Assembly (NCBI GenBank): GCA_016719105.1 | Contig: JADKAQ010000008.1 | Span: 310,001 to 374,000 of the forward strand | DNA: 64,000 nt | Direction of reading: 5' to 3' | Source of the DNA: Gemmatimonadota bacterium | GTDB lineage: Bacteria; Gemmatimonadota; Gemmatimonadetes; Gemmatimonadales; Gemmatimonadaceae | In this document: positions 54,976-63,989 of the stretch, in pieces | Position numbering within the stretch: position 1 is the stretch's first letter | Layout of the letters: each line of letters opens with the position of its first letter | Translations under genes and position numbers: made by a program | Notes under the pieces: generated by a model | The model's input: only the letters and a program-made list of their open reading frames with translations | Databases searched by the model: none | Told to the model about the DNA's origin: nothing

Positions 54976-55899
54976 ATGCGCACCAGCTCGCGTCACCTCC
55001 TGCGGGATCTCCTGCGTAGCGGCACCGCCCTCCTGATCGCGCTCTCCGTTGCCTCGCCGGCCGAAGCACAGATCGGCAGTCGCCTCAAGAAGCTCGGGAA
55101 GGACGCCATGAAGGACGCGGCCAAGGCGAAGGTCGGCGGCTCAGCGAAGGATTCGAGCGCCGCGGCCAGCGGCTCCGGCGCGGCGACCGGTGGCGCGGGG
55201 GGCTCGAACTCGGCCAAGGTCGATATCGCCGTCACGTCCGACCGGGTCACGATGGTGATGGCGGCGATCGCCTCCGTCGCCGAGAGGGCCAAGCTGCTGG
55301 CGACCGCCAATGCCGAGCGGGCCGTGTACGAACCCAAGCGCGACTCGGCGATGGCCTGCGTGCAGGGGGCCACGTCCAACGGGGCGATGCCCTCGCAGGC
55401 CGGGATGCAGGCGTCGCGCAAGATGAGCGCACGTCAGGATGGGCTGAGCCGCCGGTACAACGCCGCGCTGGCGGCAAACGACCGCCTCAAGGCGGTCTTC
55501 CTGGAGGACAGCCTGCAGGTGGCGACGCACGAGTTGACCGCGACGATGTTCGGCGTCGCCGGCAAGTGCGGCGCCCGCCCCTACGCGCCGCCGTCGTTGT
55601 TGCGCGCCATCGCCGGCGCCAACCAGAGTGGTGATGACTTCAACACCCTGGTCGTGACCGATCCGGCGCTCTCCGCGATGACGCGCTACCAGTTCGGCAT
55701 GGTGCGCGAGCGCATCGCCCTGTACGCGATGTCGCAGGCCGGGCTGATCAGCGCCAAGGCGGCGGGGAAGGAAGGGGTGTTCACGGAAGAGGAGCTGGCG
55801 GTGCTCGCGGCTCGACGCGACGAGCTCGTGGCGATGGCCCCGCTCTTCAAGGGTGGGACGCTGACCTGGTCGGGGAGCTCCGACCTGCGCGGTTGGTGA
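54976..55899 (+). CDS. Secreted hypothetical protein (307 aa)
   Basis: A signal peptide (LLIALSVASPAEAQ, cleavage near residue 32) is followed by a Lys/Ala-rich helical stretch and a Ser/Gly/Ala linker (SAAASGSGAATGGAGGS, about 60-77). The rest is mostly helical, with two Cys residues (near MACVQGAT and GKCGARPY) that could form a disulfide. No family is recognised. Its stop overlaps the GTG start of the next gene (GTGA), so both are coupled and both exported. Confidence 0.65.
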   Translation: MRTSSRHLLRDLLRSGTALLIALSVASPAEAQIGSRLKKLGKDAMKDAAKAKVGGSAKDSSAAASGSGAATGGAGGSNSAKVDIAVTSDRVTMVMAAIASVAERAKLLATANAERAVYEPKRDSAMACVQGATSNGAMPSQAGMQASRKMSARQDGLSRRYNAALAANDRLKAVFLEDSLQVATHELTATMFGVAGKCGARPYAPPSLLRAIAGANQSGDDFNTLVVTDPALSAMTRYQFGMVRERIALYAMSQAGLISAKAAGKEGVFTEEELAVLAARRDELVAMAPLFKGGTLTWSGSSDLRGW

Positions 55900-56867
55900 C
55901 AGGCTCCGGGCGGCGGCGTGTGGGGCCTCCGGGCCCCCGCTCCACCGCTTCGTGCCTGCGGCGTGGTGCGTCGCTGGTACGCCTCACCTGCGGGGCCTTG
56001 CTCGTCACCGTCACACCGCTGGCCGACCTTGCAGCGCAGGCGCGCGCCCAGCGCGTGGTCACCAGCAGCGTCATCGACGCCATCAGCTGCAACGAGACGG
56101 CGTCTCCGCTGGCCGCCCCACGGCTCAGCTGGCGCGGCGACGACGTACAATGGAGCGAGTGGTCCGTTCGCCTCGGGGCGCGTGCGGTCCCGGCACGCAT
56201 CATCGTCGTCGCCTTCGACCCCGCGCAGCTGCGCGTCGCGCTCGACCTCGTGCAGAAGGATGGCGCGCTCGCGCCATGGAACCTCGACGCCGCCCCTGAG
56301 CGCGCACGCATCGCACTCAACGCCGGCCAGTTCATCGACGACGGGCCGTGGGGTTGGGTGGTGCACCGGGGGCGCGAATGGCAGCCCCCCGGCGAGGGGA
56401 CGCTTGCAGGTGCGCTGGTGGTCGACACGGCGGGCGCGGTCGACATCGTCCCGCGATCGGCGATTGCCGCGTGGCGGCGATCGGCCGCAGTTCGCGAAGC
56501 GGTGCAGTCGTACCCCACCCTCCTCGAGGGCGATGCACGCCCCCCCGCGGCGCTCTGCGCCGCCACCGCGCAGGTCGACCGCACGCACCGCGACACGCGA
56601 CTGGCCATCGGGGTACGACGTGACGGCCACGTGATCATCGCGCTGTCGCGTTATGCGGGGGGTGCCCTCCCCGATCGCACGCCGATCGGCCCCACGACAC
56701 CGGAAATGGCTGAGCTGATGCGTCGACTCGGCGCCGTCCGGGCCCTCATGCTCGATGGCGGGCTTTCGGCGCAGCTGCTCGTGCGCGGACGCACCGGCGC
56801 GGCACCGCAGCGCTGGCCCGGGTTGCGCGACGTCCCGCTGGCGCTCGTCGTGCACGACGCACGTTAG
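55896..56867 (+). CDS. Phosphodiester glycosidase (NAGPA) family protein (323 aa)
   Basis: An Arg-rich start and hydrophobic segment (LVRLTCGALLVTVTPLADLAAQ) form a signal peptide. The domain shows RIALNAGQFIDDGPWGWVV, AIGVRRDGHVIIALS and VRALMLDGGLSAQLLVRG, the pattern of the NAGPA/phosphodiester glycosidase family, whose members cleave GlcNAc-phosphodiesters or related bonds. Likely periplasmic. The GTG at 55896 is chosen because it overlaps the upstream stop; a TTG lies at 55893. The stop TAG lies in a CGTTAGGC motif. Confidence 0.78.
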   Translation: MTGSGRRRVGPPGPRSTASCLRRGASLVRLTCGALLVTVTPLADLAAQARAQRVVTSSVIDAISCNETASPLAAPRLSWRGDDVQWSEWSVRLGARAVPARIIVVAFDPAQLRVALDLVQKDGALAPWNLDAAPERARIALNAGQFIDDGPWGWVVHRGREWQPPGEGTLAGALVVDTAGAVDIVPRSAIAAWRRSAAVREAVQSYPTLLEGDARPPAALCAATAQVDRTHRDTRLAIGVRRDGHVIIALSRYAGGALPDRTPIGPTTPEMAELMRRLGAVRALMLDGGLSAQLLVRGRTGAAPQRWPGLRDVPLALVVHDAR

Positions 56868-56963
56868 GCGGCCGCGGCGTAGCGGGCGCGAGACCAGGGC
56901 CACTCGTTCGCTTCGCGCCTTCGTCGCGCTCGCGTTGCGCTCGTGGCGGTGCGGACGACGCGC

Positions 56964-57254
56964 CTAGTCGGTGCCGCCCGACTCGTCGGCCCACTCGTCA
57001 GGCAGCACCGCGGGGCGCGCGAGCAAGGCCCGAGCACGCGAGACGTACGGCTCTGGGACCTCGACCAGGAAGCCGCGCGCCGTGGCCCCCTGGAACCCCG
57101 GGCCGAAGATCCCCACGAGATCATTGCCGCGGGCGCGCGCCGGGATGTCCTCGGCGTCGAGGCGCGCAACGACGAGGTCCGCTTCCCACCCGCTGCCGAC
57201 ATCGGCGATGGCGACCCAGCGATGGCGCTCCACCCTCATCTCGTCGACCACCAT
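56964..57254 (-). CDS. DUF2007-like small protein (96 aa)
   Basis: The sequence (WVAIADVGSGWEADLVVARLDAEDIPARARG, then VEVPEPYVSRARALLA) follows the DUF2007 pattern: a ferredoxin-like fold in which a helix selects between short paralogous messages (AxLLxAxGIPA type) and a final strand-helix. These are presumed signal-transduction domains of unknown partner. Two starts are possible (57254 MVVDEM and 57239 MRVERHRW). It is the last gene before the convergent phosphodiester glycosidase. Confidence 0.7.
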   Translation of the reverse strand: MVVDEMRVERHRWVAIADVGSGWEADLVVARLDAEDIPARARGNDLVGIFGPGFQGATARGFLVEVPEPYVSRARALLARPAVLPDEWADESGGTD

Positions 57255-57276
57255 GCCCGGCGACCGGAACGCCGAA

Positions 57277-57301
57277 GCCCCGTCACCATTCGTGACGGGG
57301 C
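57277..57301 (-). terminator. Hairpin after the 57349-57933 gene
   Basis: GCCCCGTCAC (57277-57286) pairs perfectly with GTGACGGGGC (57292-57301) around a 5-base loop, 48 bases past the stop. No U tract. Confidence 0.65.
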
Positions 57302-57348
57302 ATGGACACCGCCATTCAGGCGGAGCGATGGGCCGCGAGCGCCCATCA

Positions 57349-57933
57349 CTACATCGTCGGGGTGAACATGATGTGCGCCTTGGGCGTCCCCGGGAACATG
57401 ATCCACGGCTGGTTCCCGTTCGGCCTGGTCGAGAGCCCGGTGCTCTCCGGGGTGGCATACGGTATGTAGACCACGTACAGGTGCTTGGCCCCCGGCGCCG
57501 TCCCCGACTTCGGGTCGAAGGCGCCATCGGTGAGCGAATAGAGGGCCGCCGGGAACTTCGGCATCGCGATCTTCCCCGACTTCACCTCGCGGAAGCGCGT
57601 GGAGTCGATCTCCGCGGCGTTGGTCACCCCCTGCGCGCGCAACTCGCGCCCGCGGGCCATGAACGGCTCCATGGACTCGTGATAGCAGGCGACGTGAAAG
57701 CGAGGCGCCTTGGGGTCGCGCGCCAGGCACGTCATCACCTTGCCGTCCCGCAGCGTGATGAGCTTGCCGTCGCTCCCGTAGCCGAGGACGCGCGCATTGG
57801 CGCGATACTCGGGCGGGAGCGGCAAGACCGCCGCCGCGACCTGTTCTGCCGCCGGCGGGATGGTCCCCTGCGCTGCCACGTAGGTCGGGGCCGCGGACAG
57901 GAGTGCGGCGAACAGCAGGTGACGAGCAGGCAT
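57349..57933 (-). CDS. Secreted hypothetical protein (194 aa)
   Basis: A signal peptide (LLFAALLSAAPTYVAAQG, cleavage near residue 22) precedes a soluble domain rich in beta strands (ARVLGYGSDGKLITLRDGK, HLYVVYIPYATPESTG) and ending PGTPKAHIMFTPTM. Two Cys residues (MTCLARD, VACYHES) may form a disulfide. I do not recognise the family. It is transcribed from the minus strand, downstream of the aminotransferase but separated from it by a strong hairpin. Confidence 0.65.
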   Translation of the reverse strand: MPARHLLFAALLSAAPTYVAAQGTIPPAAEQVAAAVLPLPPEYRANARVLGYGSDGKLITLRDGKVMTCLARDPKAPRFHVACYHESMEPFMARGRELRAQGVTNAAEIDSTRFREVKSGKIAMPKFPAALYSLTDGAFDPKSGTAPGAKHLYVVYIPYATPESTGLSTRPNGNQPWIMFPGTPKAHIMFTPTM

Positions 57934-57979
57934 CAGGTCGAGTTCCGGAAGAGAGGGGGGGCGATTCAGCGGACGTGCC

Positions 57980-58006
57980 GTGGTGACGCGTCGTGCGCGT
58001 CACCAC
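57980..58006 (-). terminator. Hairpin after the aminotransferase gene
   Basis: GTGGTGACGCG (57980-57990) pairs perfectly with CGCGTCACCAC (57996-58006) around a 5-base loop, 17 bases past the aminotransferase stop. Confidence 0.7.
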
Positions 58007-58022
58007 CGTGGTCATCTCCTAC

Positions 58023-59339
58023 CTAACGCAGCGCAGCCAGCCCGGCGCCGAGGCGCGGGAGGGCGGCGGCGATTTCCTCGAGGCTCACCGCGCCGACAGA
58101 GAGTCGGCACCATCCGCTCTCCCCTTCGGCCCCGAAGGCGTGGAACGGGACCACCGCGAGCCCCGCCTCGCGCAGGAGCCAGCCGCGAATGTCCTCGCTC
58201 GTCTTGAGCACGTCGCCCTGCGGCGTCGTCTTGCCGTACAGGTTGAAGCGTGCGCTCAGGTAGATCGCCCCCTGCGGCGCAATGGCGTCGACCGAGAAGC
58301 CCTGGCCCTTGAGGGCGTTGATGCCCTGGTAGAGGGCGTCGAGGCGCGCCTGCACGCCGGCGAGGAGCTGTGCGCGGAAGTCAGCAATTCCGTCCTCGTG
58401 CAGCAGCAACGCGGCGGTCGCCACCTGCTCGGCGCGCGGCGCCCAGGTCCCGACGTGGCTCAGGAAGTTGTTCATCCCTTCCATCACGTCCGTGGGCCCG
58501 AGGACCCATCCGACCCGCACGCCCGTGGCAGCGAAGGCCTTCGAGATCCCGTCGATCAGGATGGTGTAGCGCGCCATCTCGGGGCGCAGGTTCACCGGGT
58601 CGACGTGGACCGTGTCGCCAAAGGTGAGCTGCCAGTACACCTGGTCGTACATGAGGTACAACGGGCGCTCGGCCTTGCCGCGGCGCGCATTCTCCTCGAG
58701 CACGAGGTCACAGATGGCGCCTAACGACTCGGCGGTGAAGGCGGTGCCGCAGGGATTGAGCGGCGAGTTGAGCGCCAGCATGCGCGCCCCGCGCAGGTGC
58801 GGCGCGAGCACTTCCGCCGAGGGCATGAACGATTCCTCGGCGGTCGTGGCGACCGGGTCGGCGACCGCGCCGACCATGTGGCAGTAGTAGTTGTTGTTCC
58901 AGCTCGGCGCCGGATACACGACGCGGTCGCCCGGATCGACCAGCGTGCAGTACGTCCCGTAGACGCCGGGACGCGACCCGGACGTGATGATGACCGACTC
59001 GACCGGATAGCGCAGCCCTAACGAGCGCTCGTAGTAGGTGACGACCGCTTCCCGCAGCGACGGAAGGCCGGCGCCCGGCGGGTAGTTGGTCTCACCGCGA
59101 GCCAGCGCCTGGGTGATCCCCTGCTCCAGCGACGCCGGGATCCGGAACATCTTCGGATCGAAATCGCCGACCGTCAGGTTGCAGACCTTCTCGCCGGCGG
59201 CGATCCGCTGGCGGATCTCGCCGGCGATCTTGAGAATGGCCGACCCTTCCAGGGTCCCGACCGAGGACGAGACGCGTCCGGGCATCTTGGGTCCGCGGAC
59301 GAGCGCGGTCACATCGTTCACGTCGGCGGCATGCGTCAT
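58023..59339 (-). CDS. PLP-dependent class I/II aminotransferase (438 aa)
   Basis: Fold-type I aminotransferase: VIITSGSRPGVYGTYCTLV, YPAPSWNNNYYCHMVGAV, MLALNSPLNPCGTAF (substrate/PLP contacts), LYLMYDQVYWQLTF (PLP-binding Asp and Tyr) and ILIDGISKAFAATGVRVGWV (PLP Lys). The C-terminal Arg region is SGWCRLSVGAVSLEEI. It belongs to the aspartate-aminotransferase-like superfamily; the amino donor is not predictable. The start at 59339 (MTHAADVNDV) was chosen because homologous-type sequence starts just after it. The stop TAG lies in CGTTAGG. A CGC-type inverted repeat lies 27 bases upstream. Confidence 0.88.
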   Translation of the reverse strand: MTHAADVNDVTALVRGPKMPGRVSSSVGTLEGSAILKIAGEIRQRIAAGEKVCNLTVGDFDPKMFRIPASLEQGITQALARGETNYPPGAGLPSLREAVVTYYERSLGLRYPVESVIITSGSRPGVYGTYCTLVDPGDRVVYPAPSWNNNYYCHMVGAVADPVATTAEESFMPSAEVLAPHLRGARMLALNSPLNPCGTAFTAESLGAICDLVLEENARRGKAERPLYLMYDQVYWQLTFGDTVHVDPVNLRPEMARYTILIDGISKAFAATGVRVGWVLGPTDVMEGMNNFLSHVGTWAPRAEQVATAALLLHEDGIADFRAQLLAGVQARLDALYQGINALKGQGFSVDAIAPQGAIYLSARFNLYGKTTPQGDVLKTSEDIRGWLLREAGLAVVPFHAFGAEGESGWCRLSVGAVSLEEIAAALPRLGAGLAALR

Positions 59340-59365
59340 GGTCCCCTCCAGCTGTGGCGGTCGGC

Positions 59366-59382
59366 GTTGCGTGCACCGCAAC
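59366..59382. promoter_or_regulatory. Inverted repeat upstream of the aminotransferase
   Basis: GTTGCG (59366-59371) and CGCAAC (59377-59382) form a 6-bp inverted repeat with a 5-base spacer, 27 bases before the aminotransferase start. A possible operator only. Confidence 0.3.
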
Positions 59383-59580
59383 ATACCGGGGTTTCGGGTG
59401 CGCTCCAACCGTCGGACGAGACTGTGGCACTGACCGTGCAACGGTCGTCCTATTCCAGACCGGGTACGGCGGGGGTCGCTCGGGCCCCCGAACCCGGTGA
59501 GGCGGCGCGACGAATCGTGGGTATACTTAGTCCGTCGCAACCTCCTTCCCGTCTTCACCTTGCGCTCCGACGGAGCACCT

Positions 59581-60153
59581 GTGCGTCTTCACACCATCGC
59601 CCCCGTCGTCTCCCTCCTGGCCGCGCTCGCCCTCCCGGCGGGAGCCCAGCAGACCCCGCCGGCCACGCCGCGCAGCACCAGCGCCCTCCCGGTCGTCCCG
59701 GGGGCCAGGGTGCGGATCTCCGCCACCACGCTGGTGTCGCCGCTGCTCGCCAACTTCCTGGAAATGAAGGGCGACACCGCGGTCTTCATCGAGGCGGCCG
59801 CCGGGCGCGGAATCTGGACCTTCCCGGTCGACCAGATCACCAAGCTCGAGGTGAGCCGGGGCGATCAGCTGTACAACCGTCGCCCGATCTTGAAGGGGGC
59901 CGCCATCGGCGCCCCCATCGGCGCCCTCGTCCTTTGGGGGGCCACCGGCCTGTATCACCCGTCCGACTCGGCCAAGCAGTTCAACCGCAGCGCCACCGCC
60001 GGCGCCGGCCTCGTGATCGGGGCCATCATCGGGGGAGTGGTGGGGTCGCGCGCCGCGCAGGAGCGCTTCATGAGCCTCCCGCTCCCGCGCCGCATCTCGT
60101 TCAATCCCTTCCGGCGTGACGGGATGGAAGTGGGGCTGGGCTTCACCTTCTAG
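59581..60153 (+). CDS. Secreted protein with glycine-rich hydrophobic region (190 aa)
   Basis: The GTG at 59581 starts a signal peptide (LHTIAPVVSLLAALALPAGAQQ). The mature part has an SH3-like beta region (GARVRISATTLVSPLL, VFIEAAAGRGIWTFPVDQI) and two Gly/Ala-rich hydrophobic helices (GAAIGAPIGALVLWGAT, AGLVIGAIIGGVVGS), suggesting membrane association. No family is recognised. A TATACT box lies near 59522, about 54 bases upstream. A good terminator follows the stop. Confidence 0.65.
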   Translation: MRLHTIAPVVSLLAALALPAGAQQTPPATPRSTSALPVVPGARVRISATTLVSPLLANFLEMKGDTAVFIEAAAGRGIWTFPVDQITKLEVSRGDQLYNRRPILKGAAIGAPIGALVLWGATGLYHPSDSAKQFNRSATAGAGLVIGAIIGGVVGSRAAQERFMSLPLPRRISFNPFRRDGMEVGLGFTF

Positions 60154-60180
60154 CGGCGGCCGGCGAGGGGACAGACCAAC

Positions 60181-60208
60181 GGGGGAGCGACGTCACGGTC
60201 GCTCCCCC
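60181..60208 (+). terminator. Intrinsic terminator after the 59581-60153 gene
   Basis: GGGGGAGCGAC (60181-60191) pairs perfectly with GTCGCTCCCCC (60198-60208) around a 6-base loop, followed by GCTTTCG, 27 bases past the stop. It also lies 37 bases from the stop of the convergent nicotinamidase-like gene. Confidence 0.7.
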
Positions 60209-60245
60209 GCTTTCGTGCGGGCCCCGATCGAATCCGCGGGCGTTG

Positions 60246-60971
60246 CTACGGCGCCGCGGCGAGTCGTGCCGAGTCGGTGAGCGTCGCCCCGCGTGCCGCC
60301 CAGGCGTCGAACGTCTCGGCATCCCCCAGGAGGCCGAGCGACCAAGTGGCGTCGCGCACGACGGCAACGGCGGCCGAGCGGTCGAGGAGCCCGTCGACCG
60401 CCTGCTTCACGCAGACGTCGGTGGCGACGCCGCAGACGATGAAGTCCGGGGTGCCGCCTAACGCCTCGCGCAACGCGGCCACGAAGGCGTTGGCACCGGC
60501 GTTCCCCTCGAACACCGAGAATTCGCGCTTCTGCACGAAGACGGGCCGACGCTCGCTCACCGCGCGGCGCGCGACCTCGCGCGCCAGCGCATCGTTGGCG
60601 TCGCGCGGCAGGATGAGCGCCTCGGCCCCGGGGTCGATCTCCTGGATCAGCGCCGCCCCCCGCCGTTCGTCGGCATCGGGGGAGAGTCCCATGCAGTGCG
60701 GTGGGTAGGTCCCCTTGGTGGCGTCGGGCGCCACGACGTCGATTTCGCGATCGCCGTAGTCGTGCCAGTCGCCCGTGAAGACGACCACGTGGCAGTGCGC
60801 CCGCATCCACGCGACGGTGCGCACGATGGCGGGCGCCGCCTGCGTGGCACCGACGTCACCTGCATCGAAGAGGTTGTGCACGTACAGGCGCCCCTCCGGG
60901 CGCATGAAGTCGTGCTGGACGTCCACCACCCAGCCGATGCGGGGGCGAGCCGCGAGCGCCGGGGCGTTCAT
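60246..60971 (-). CDS. Nicotinamidase/isochorismatase-like cysteine hydrolase (241 aa)
   Basis: Catalytic triad motifs are present: VVDVQHDFMRPEG (Asp, near residue 17), VQKREFSVFEGN (Lys) and VCGVATDVCVKQAVDGLL (nucleophile Cys). The residues around VVFTGDWHDYGDREIDV resemble the metal-binding His/Asp site of PncA-type nicotinamidases. Its start overlaps the stop of a nicotinate phosphoribosyltransferase gene (ATGA), which strongly supports a nicotinamide-to-nicotinate role in NAD salvage. Confidence 0.82.
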   Translation of the reverse strand: MNAPALAARPRIGWVVDVQHDFMRPEGRLYVHNLFDAGDVGATQAAPAIVRTVAWMRAHCHVVVFTGDWHDYGDREIDVVAPDATKGTYPPHCMGLSPDADERRGAALIQEIDPGAEALILPRDANDALAREVARRAVSERRPVFVQKREFSVFEGNAGANAFVAALREALGGTPDFIVCGVATDVCVKQAVDGLLDRSAAVAVVRDATWSLGLLGDAETFDAWAARGATLTDSARLAAAP

Positions 60972-62212
60972 GGCGTGGGATCGGTGCGGCCGAGCGCGCC
61001 GAGGTCGACGCGCACGAGGCGAGCGTTGGGGGCGTAGCCGCGCCCTACCTTGCTCTCCAGGCGCCCGTCGACCATCACGACGTCGGCGGTGAAGTCGAAG
61101 CTGTTGAGCAGGCCGTCGTGCTCGCCGTCGTTGTGCCCGAGGAGCGACGAGCCGACCCCATAGCCGGTGACCGGGATCTGTTCGCGCTCGAAGCGCCGGA
61201 TCTTGGCGGGGGTGAAGCCGCCCGACACGATGATGCCTACCTCGGGAAAGCCGCCCCCATCGAGCGCGGCACGCAGGCGGCGCACCAACTCCGGGTTCAC
61301 CCCGGTGAGTCCCTCGCGCCCGCGGGCCGCCGCGTCGGCGGTGAGCGAGGTGTCGACGATTCGTTCGCTCGTATCCACCCGCACCGCTGCCAGCGACCCC
61401 GTGCCGAACGTGGTATGCATCGCGCGCGCCACGGCCAGCGCGTCTCGCACGACGTCGTTATGGTAGTCGACGAGCGAGACGACCTTCACATCGGGCTCGT
61501 GCGCGTGGCAGTAGCGCGTGAAGGCCAGCGTCGCCGCGACCACATCGCCGCCGAAGGCGGCGATCATCGCGTGCGGCATCGTGCCCACGCCCGAGGCCCC
61601 CCACCAGGCCCCACCGGCATCGCTCGAAACACTCCCCGCGCCCCCAACGCGGGCCGCGTACCCGTCCGGGGTCTGCACGCGCCAATCGTCGTGGCGCGCC
61701 CCCATGAAGATCACCGGCTTCCCGTTGGCGGCATCCATCACCCGTCGCACGTTGGTCGCCACGAGCGATCGCCGCGCGAGTACGCCGAGGTAGTCGGTCT
61801 CCAGGTGCGCAAAGGCGATGTAGGGACCGGTGATCAGGAGCGCCGTCTCGCGCGGCGCCAGCGGATCGCCGTCGATGAGCGTCTCGATCGTCAGGTCGTC
61901 GATGCCGTACGCGCGCCCCGAGTACGGATGACGCGCCAGCTGCGTCTGCAGCATGCGGATGACCTCGTACACGCCGGCGATGATCCCATGCTGCTTGGCG
62001 AAGACCTGCATCCGGACCACCGGGTCGCGCTGGTCGAAGGCGACCGTGTTGGTGGTGCGCACGAAGTACCGGTCGGCATACCACCCTTCCCGCATGCGAG
62101 GATCGAACTGGAAGAGCGATGCGGGAAACGCGCGCAGCGCCTCGTGCAATGCGCGATGCCGCGCCTCGGGCGGTTCGCTCGGCGGGGCGTCGAAATGCGC
62201 CGACGATGTCAT
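60968..62212 (-). CDS. pncB: Nicotinate phosphoribosyltransferase (414 aa)
   Basis: Converts nicotinate plus PRPP to nicotinate mononucleotide. Motifs typical of the family: FDPRMREGWYADRYFVRTTN (N-terminal substrate loop), LITGPYIAFAHLETDYLGVL, GARHDDWRVQTPDGYA, GTMPHAMIAAFGGDVVAATL, VVSLVDYHNDVVRDAL, RVDTSERIVDTS and IIVSGGFTPAKIRRFE. It belongs to the divergent, shorter PncB-like branch. It forms a two-gene unit with the nicotinamidase-like gene. The ribosome binding site is weak. Confidence 0.87.
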   Translation of the reverse strand: MTSSAHFDAPPSEPPEARHRALHEALRAFPASLFQFDPRMREGWYADRYFVRTTNTVAFDQRDPVVRMQVFAKQHGIIAGVYEVIRMLQTQLARHPYSGRAYGIDDLTIETLIDGDPLAPRETALLITGPYIAFAHLETDYLGVLARRSLVATNVRRVMDAANGKPVIFMGARHDDWRVQTPDGYAARVGGAGSVSSDAGGAWWGASGVGTMPHAMIAAFGGDVVAATLAFTRYCHAHEPDVKVVSLVDYHNDVVRDALAVARAMHTTFGTGSLAAVRVDTSERIVDTSLTADAAARGREGLTGVNPELVRRLRAALDGGGFPEVGIIVSGGFTPAKIRRFEREQIPVTGYGVGSSLLGHNDGEHDGLLNSFDFTADVVMVDGRLESKVGRGYAPNARLVRVDLGALGRTDPTP

Positions 62213-62405
62213 GATGGACGGGTGCGCGCGGAGATTCGCGGGGGGCAGGCCACCTGTCGCGCGTCGCCGGTACGGTGACGTGTGGAGATCGGGTGGCCTC
62301 GAGTCACGCCCACAACCTGACCGCACGTCCCGGCATTGTCTATGGGGCGACGCCCACTCGCGCGACCACCGCGCCGCCACTCGCAACCGATCACGCCGCC
62401 GCGGA

Positions 62406-63989
62406 TCACGCGGGATCGCGCGACGAATCACGCACGACCTCGCACAACACCTCGATCGCGCGCGTCATGACCGGCGCATCGAAGCCGGCGAAGCCGAGCA
62501 GCAGCGCGCCCCGCGAACGCGGGACGATCGACAAGGCCCCCAGCGGCGAGGCCACGACCCCGCGTGCGTGCGCGGCGCGCGCGAGCGCGGCATCGTCGTG
62601 CCCTGCGTGCAGCCATCCCACGAGGTGCATCCCCGCATCGACCGGTTGCGCCTCGAGCCACGACGATGCGCGCTCGGCGAGGAGACGCAGCAGCGTGTCC
62701 TGACGCTCGGCATAGAGCCCGCGCATGCGCCGCACGTGGCGCGCGAAGTGCCCCTCGGCGATGAAGTCGGCGACGACGGCCTGCTCCAGCGACGACGGAT
62801 GGCGATCGACCGCGGCACGCGCCTGGGCGAACGGCTCGACCAACTCCGGAGGGACGACGACGTAGCCCAGTCGCAGCGCGGGAAAGAGCGTCTTGCTGAA
62901 GGTCCCCACGTAGACCACGCGCCCCTCGAGGTCCATCCCCTGCAACGAGGGGAGGGGACGCCCACGAAAGCGATACTCGCTATCGAAGTCGTCTTCCACC
63001 ACCCACGCCCCACGACGACGCGCCCATTGCAGCAGCGCCAGGCGGCGTGCCGCGCTGAGCGTCACGCCTAACGGGAACTGGTGCGACGGCGTGACGCAGG
63101 CGAGCCTCGGCGTCACCGCGAGGGCGTCGAGGGCGGCCACGTCGAGTCCGTCTGCATCGACCGGGATCGGGGCGAGCGCTGCACCGGCCGCGAGCAGCGC
63201 GGCGCGCGTCCCGCGATACCCGGGGTCCTCGATGGCCGCCACGTCGCCCGGGTCGAGCAGGACGCGCGCGCAGAGGTCGAAGGCCTGCTGCGCCCCGCTC
63301 ACCACGATGACCTGCCGTTCGTCGCAGTTGACCGCCCGCGCCTGACGCAGGTACTCCGCGATGGCGGCGCGCAGCGGTGGGTGGCCATGCGGTTCGGCGT
63401 AGGCAAGTTGCGCGGCGGTGAGGCGGCGCCAGCGGCGCGCGAGCAGTCGCCCCCACAGCTGCAACGGGAAGTGATCGAGCGCCGGCGTCCCGAGGCGGAA
63501 GGCGCGCGCCCCGGTCACCCCATGCATCGGCGACGACGTCACCGAGAGCGACGCCAGCAGCCGCCCGCGATGGGAGGTCTGCGGTCGCGATAGCTTGTCG
63601 CCGGCCGGGGAGGCCGGCCCTGCGGTGCGCGAACGCGGGGGCGCCGCGGAGGGCTCGGCCCCCGGACGCGCCCGGAGATGGTCGTCGGGGACGACGTGCG
63701 CCACGAACGTCCCCCTGCGCTGCTGGCCGCGCAGGTACCCTTCGGCGCGCAGCTGGTCAAAGACGAGGGCGACGGTGGTGCGGGAGACGTCGAGCGACTC
63801 GGCAAGCCCGCGCGTCCCGGGGAGGCGGATCCCCGGGGCGAGCCGTCCCTCCAGGATGGCCCCTCGCAAGGCGGCGTACAGTTGCCGCTGCAATGGTTCG
63901 ACGGCCTCGGGGTCGAGCGCGAGGGCAAGCGGGACCGCACTCCCTCGACGTGCGGATCTGGCCTTATCAGTTGTTTGCTTTCTGGCCAT
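62406..63989 (-). CDS. MocR/PdxR-type GntR regulator with aminotransferase domain (527 aa)
   Basis: A GntR winged helix (residues 33-95: LQRQLYAALRGAILEGRLAP, RGLAESLDVSRTTVALVFDQ) is joined by a Pro/Arg/Ala-rich linker to a fold-type I aminotransferase domain (VVSGAQQAFDLCARVLLDPG, VEDDFDSEYRF, VYVGTFSKTLFPALRLGYVV with the PLP Lys near residue 335). MocR proteins sense PLP or an amino acid and control nearby genes. Candidate targets are the pncB unit (194 bases away) or genes beyond the window. The gene starts 11 bases from the window end, so its own promoter is cut off. Confidence 0.88.
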   Translation of the reverse strand: MARKQTTDKARSARRGSAVPLALALDPEAVEPLQRQLYAALRGAILEGRLAPGIRLPGTRGLAESLDVSRTTVALVFDQLRAEGYLRGQQRRGTFVAHVVPDDHLRARPGAEPSAAPPRSRTAGPASPAGDKLSRPQTSHRGRLLASLSVTSSPMHGVTGARAFRLGTPALDHFPLQLWGRLLARRWRRLTAAQLAYAEPHGHPPLRAAIAEYLRQARAVNCDERQVIVVSGAQQAFDLCARVLLDPGDVAAIEDPGYRGTRAALLAAGAALAPIPVDADGLDVAALDALAVTPRLACVTPSHQFPLGVTLSAARRLALLQWARRRGAWVVEDDFDSEYRFRGRPLPSLQGMDLEGRVVYVGTFSKTLFPALRLGYVVVPPELVEPFAQARAAVDRHPSSLEQAVVADFIAEGHFARHVRRMRGLYAERQDTLLRLLAERASSWLEAQPVDAGMHLVGWLHAGHDDAALARAAHARGVVASPLGALSIVPRSRGALLLGFAGFDAPVMTRAIEVLCEVVRDSSRDPA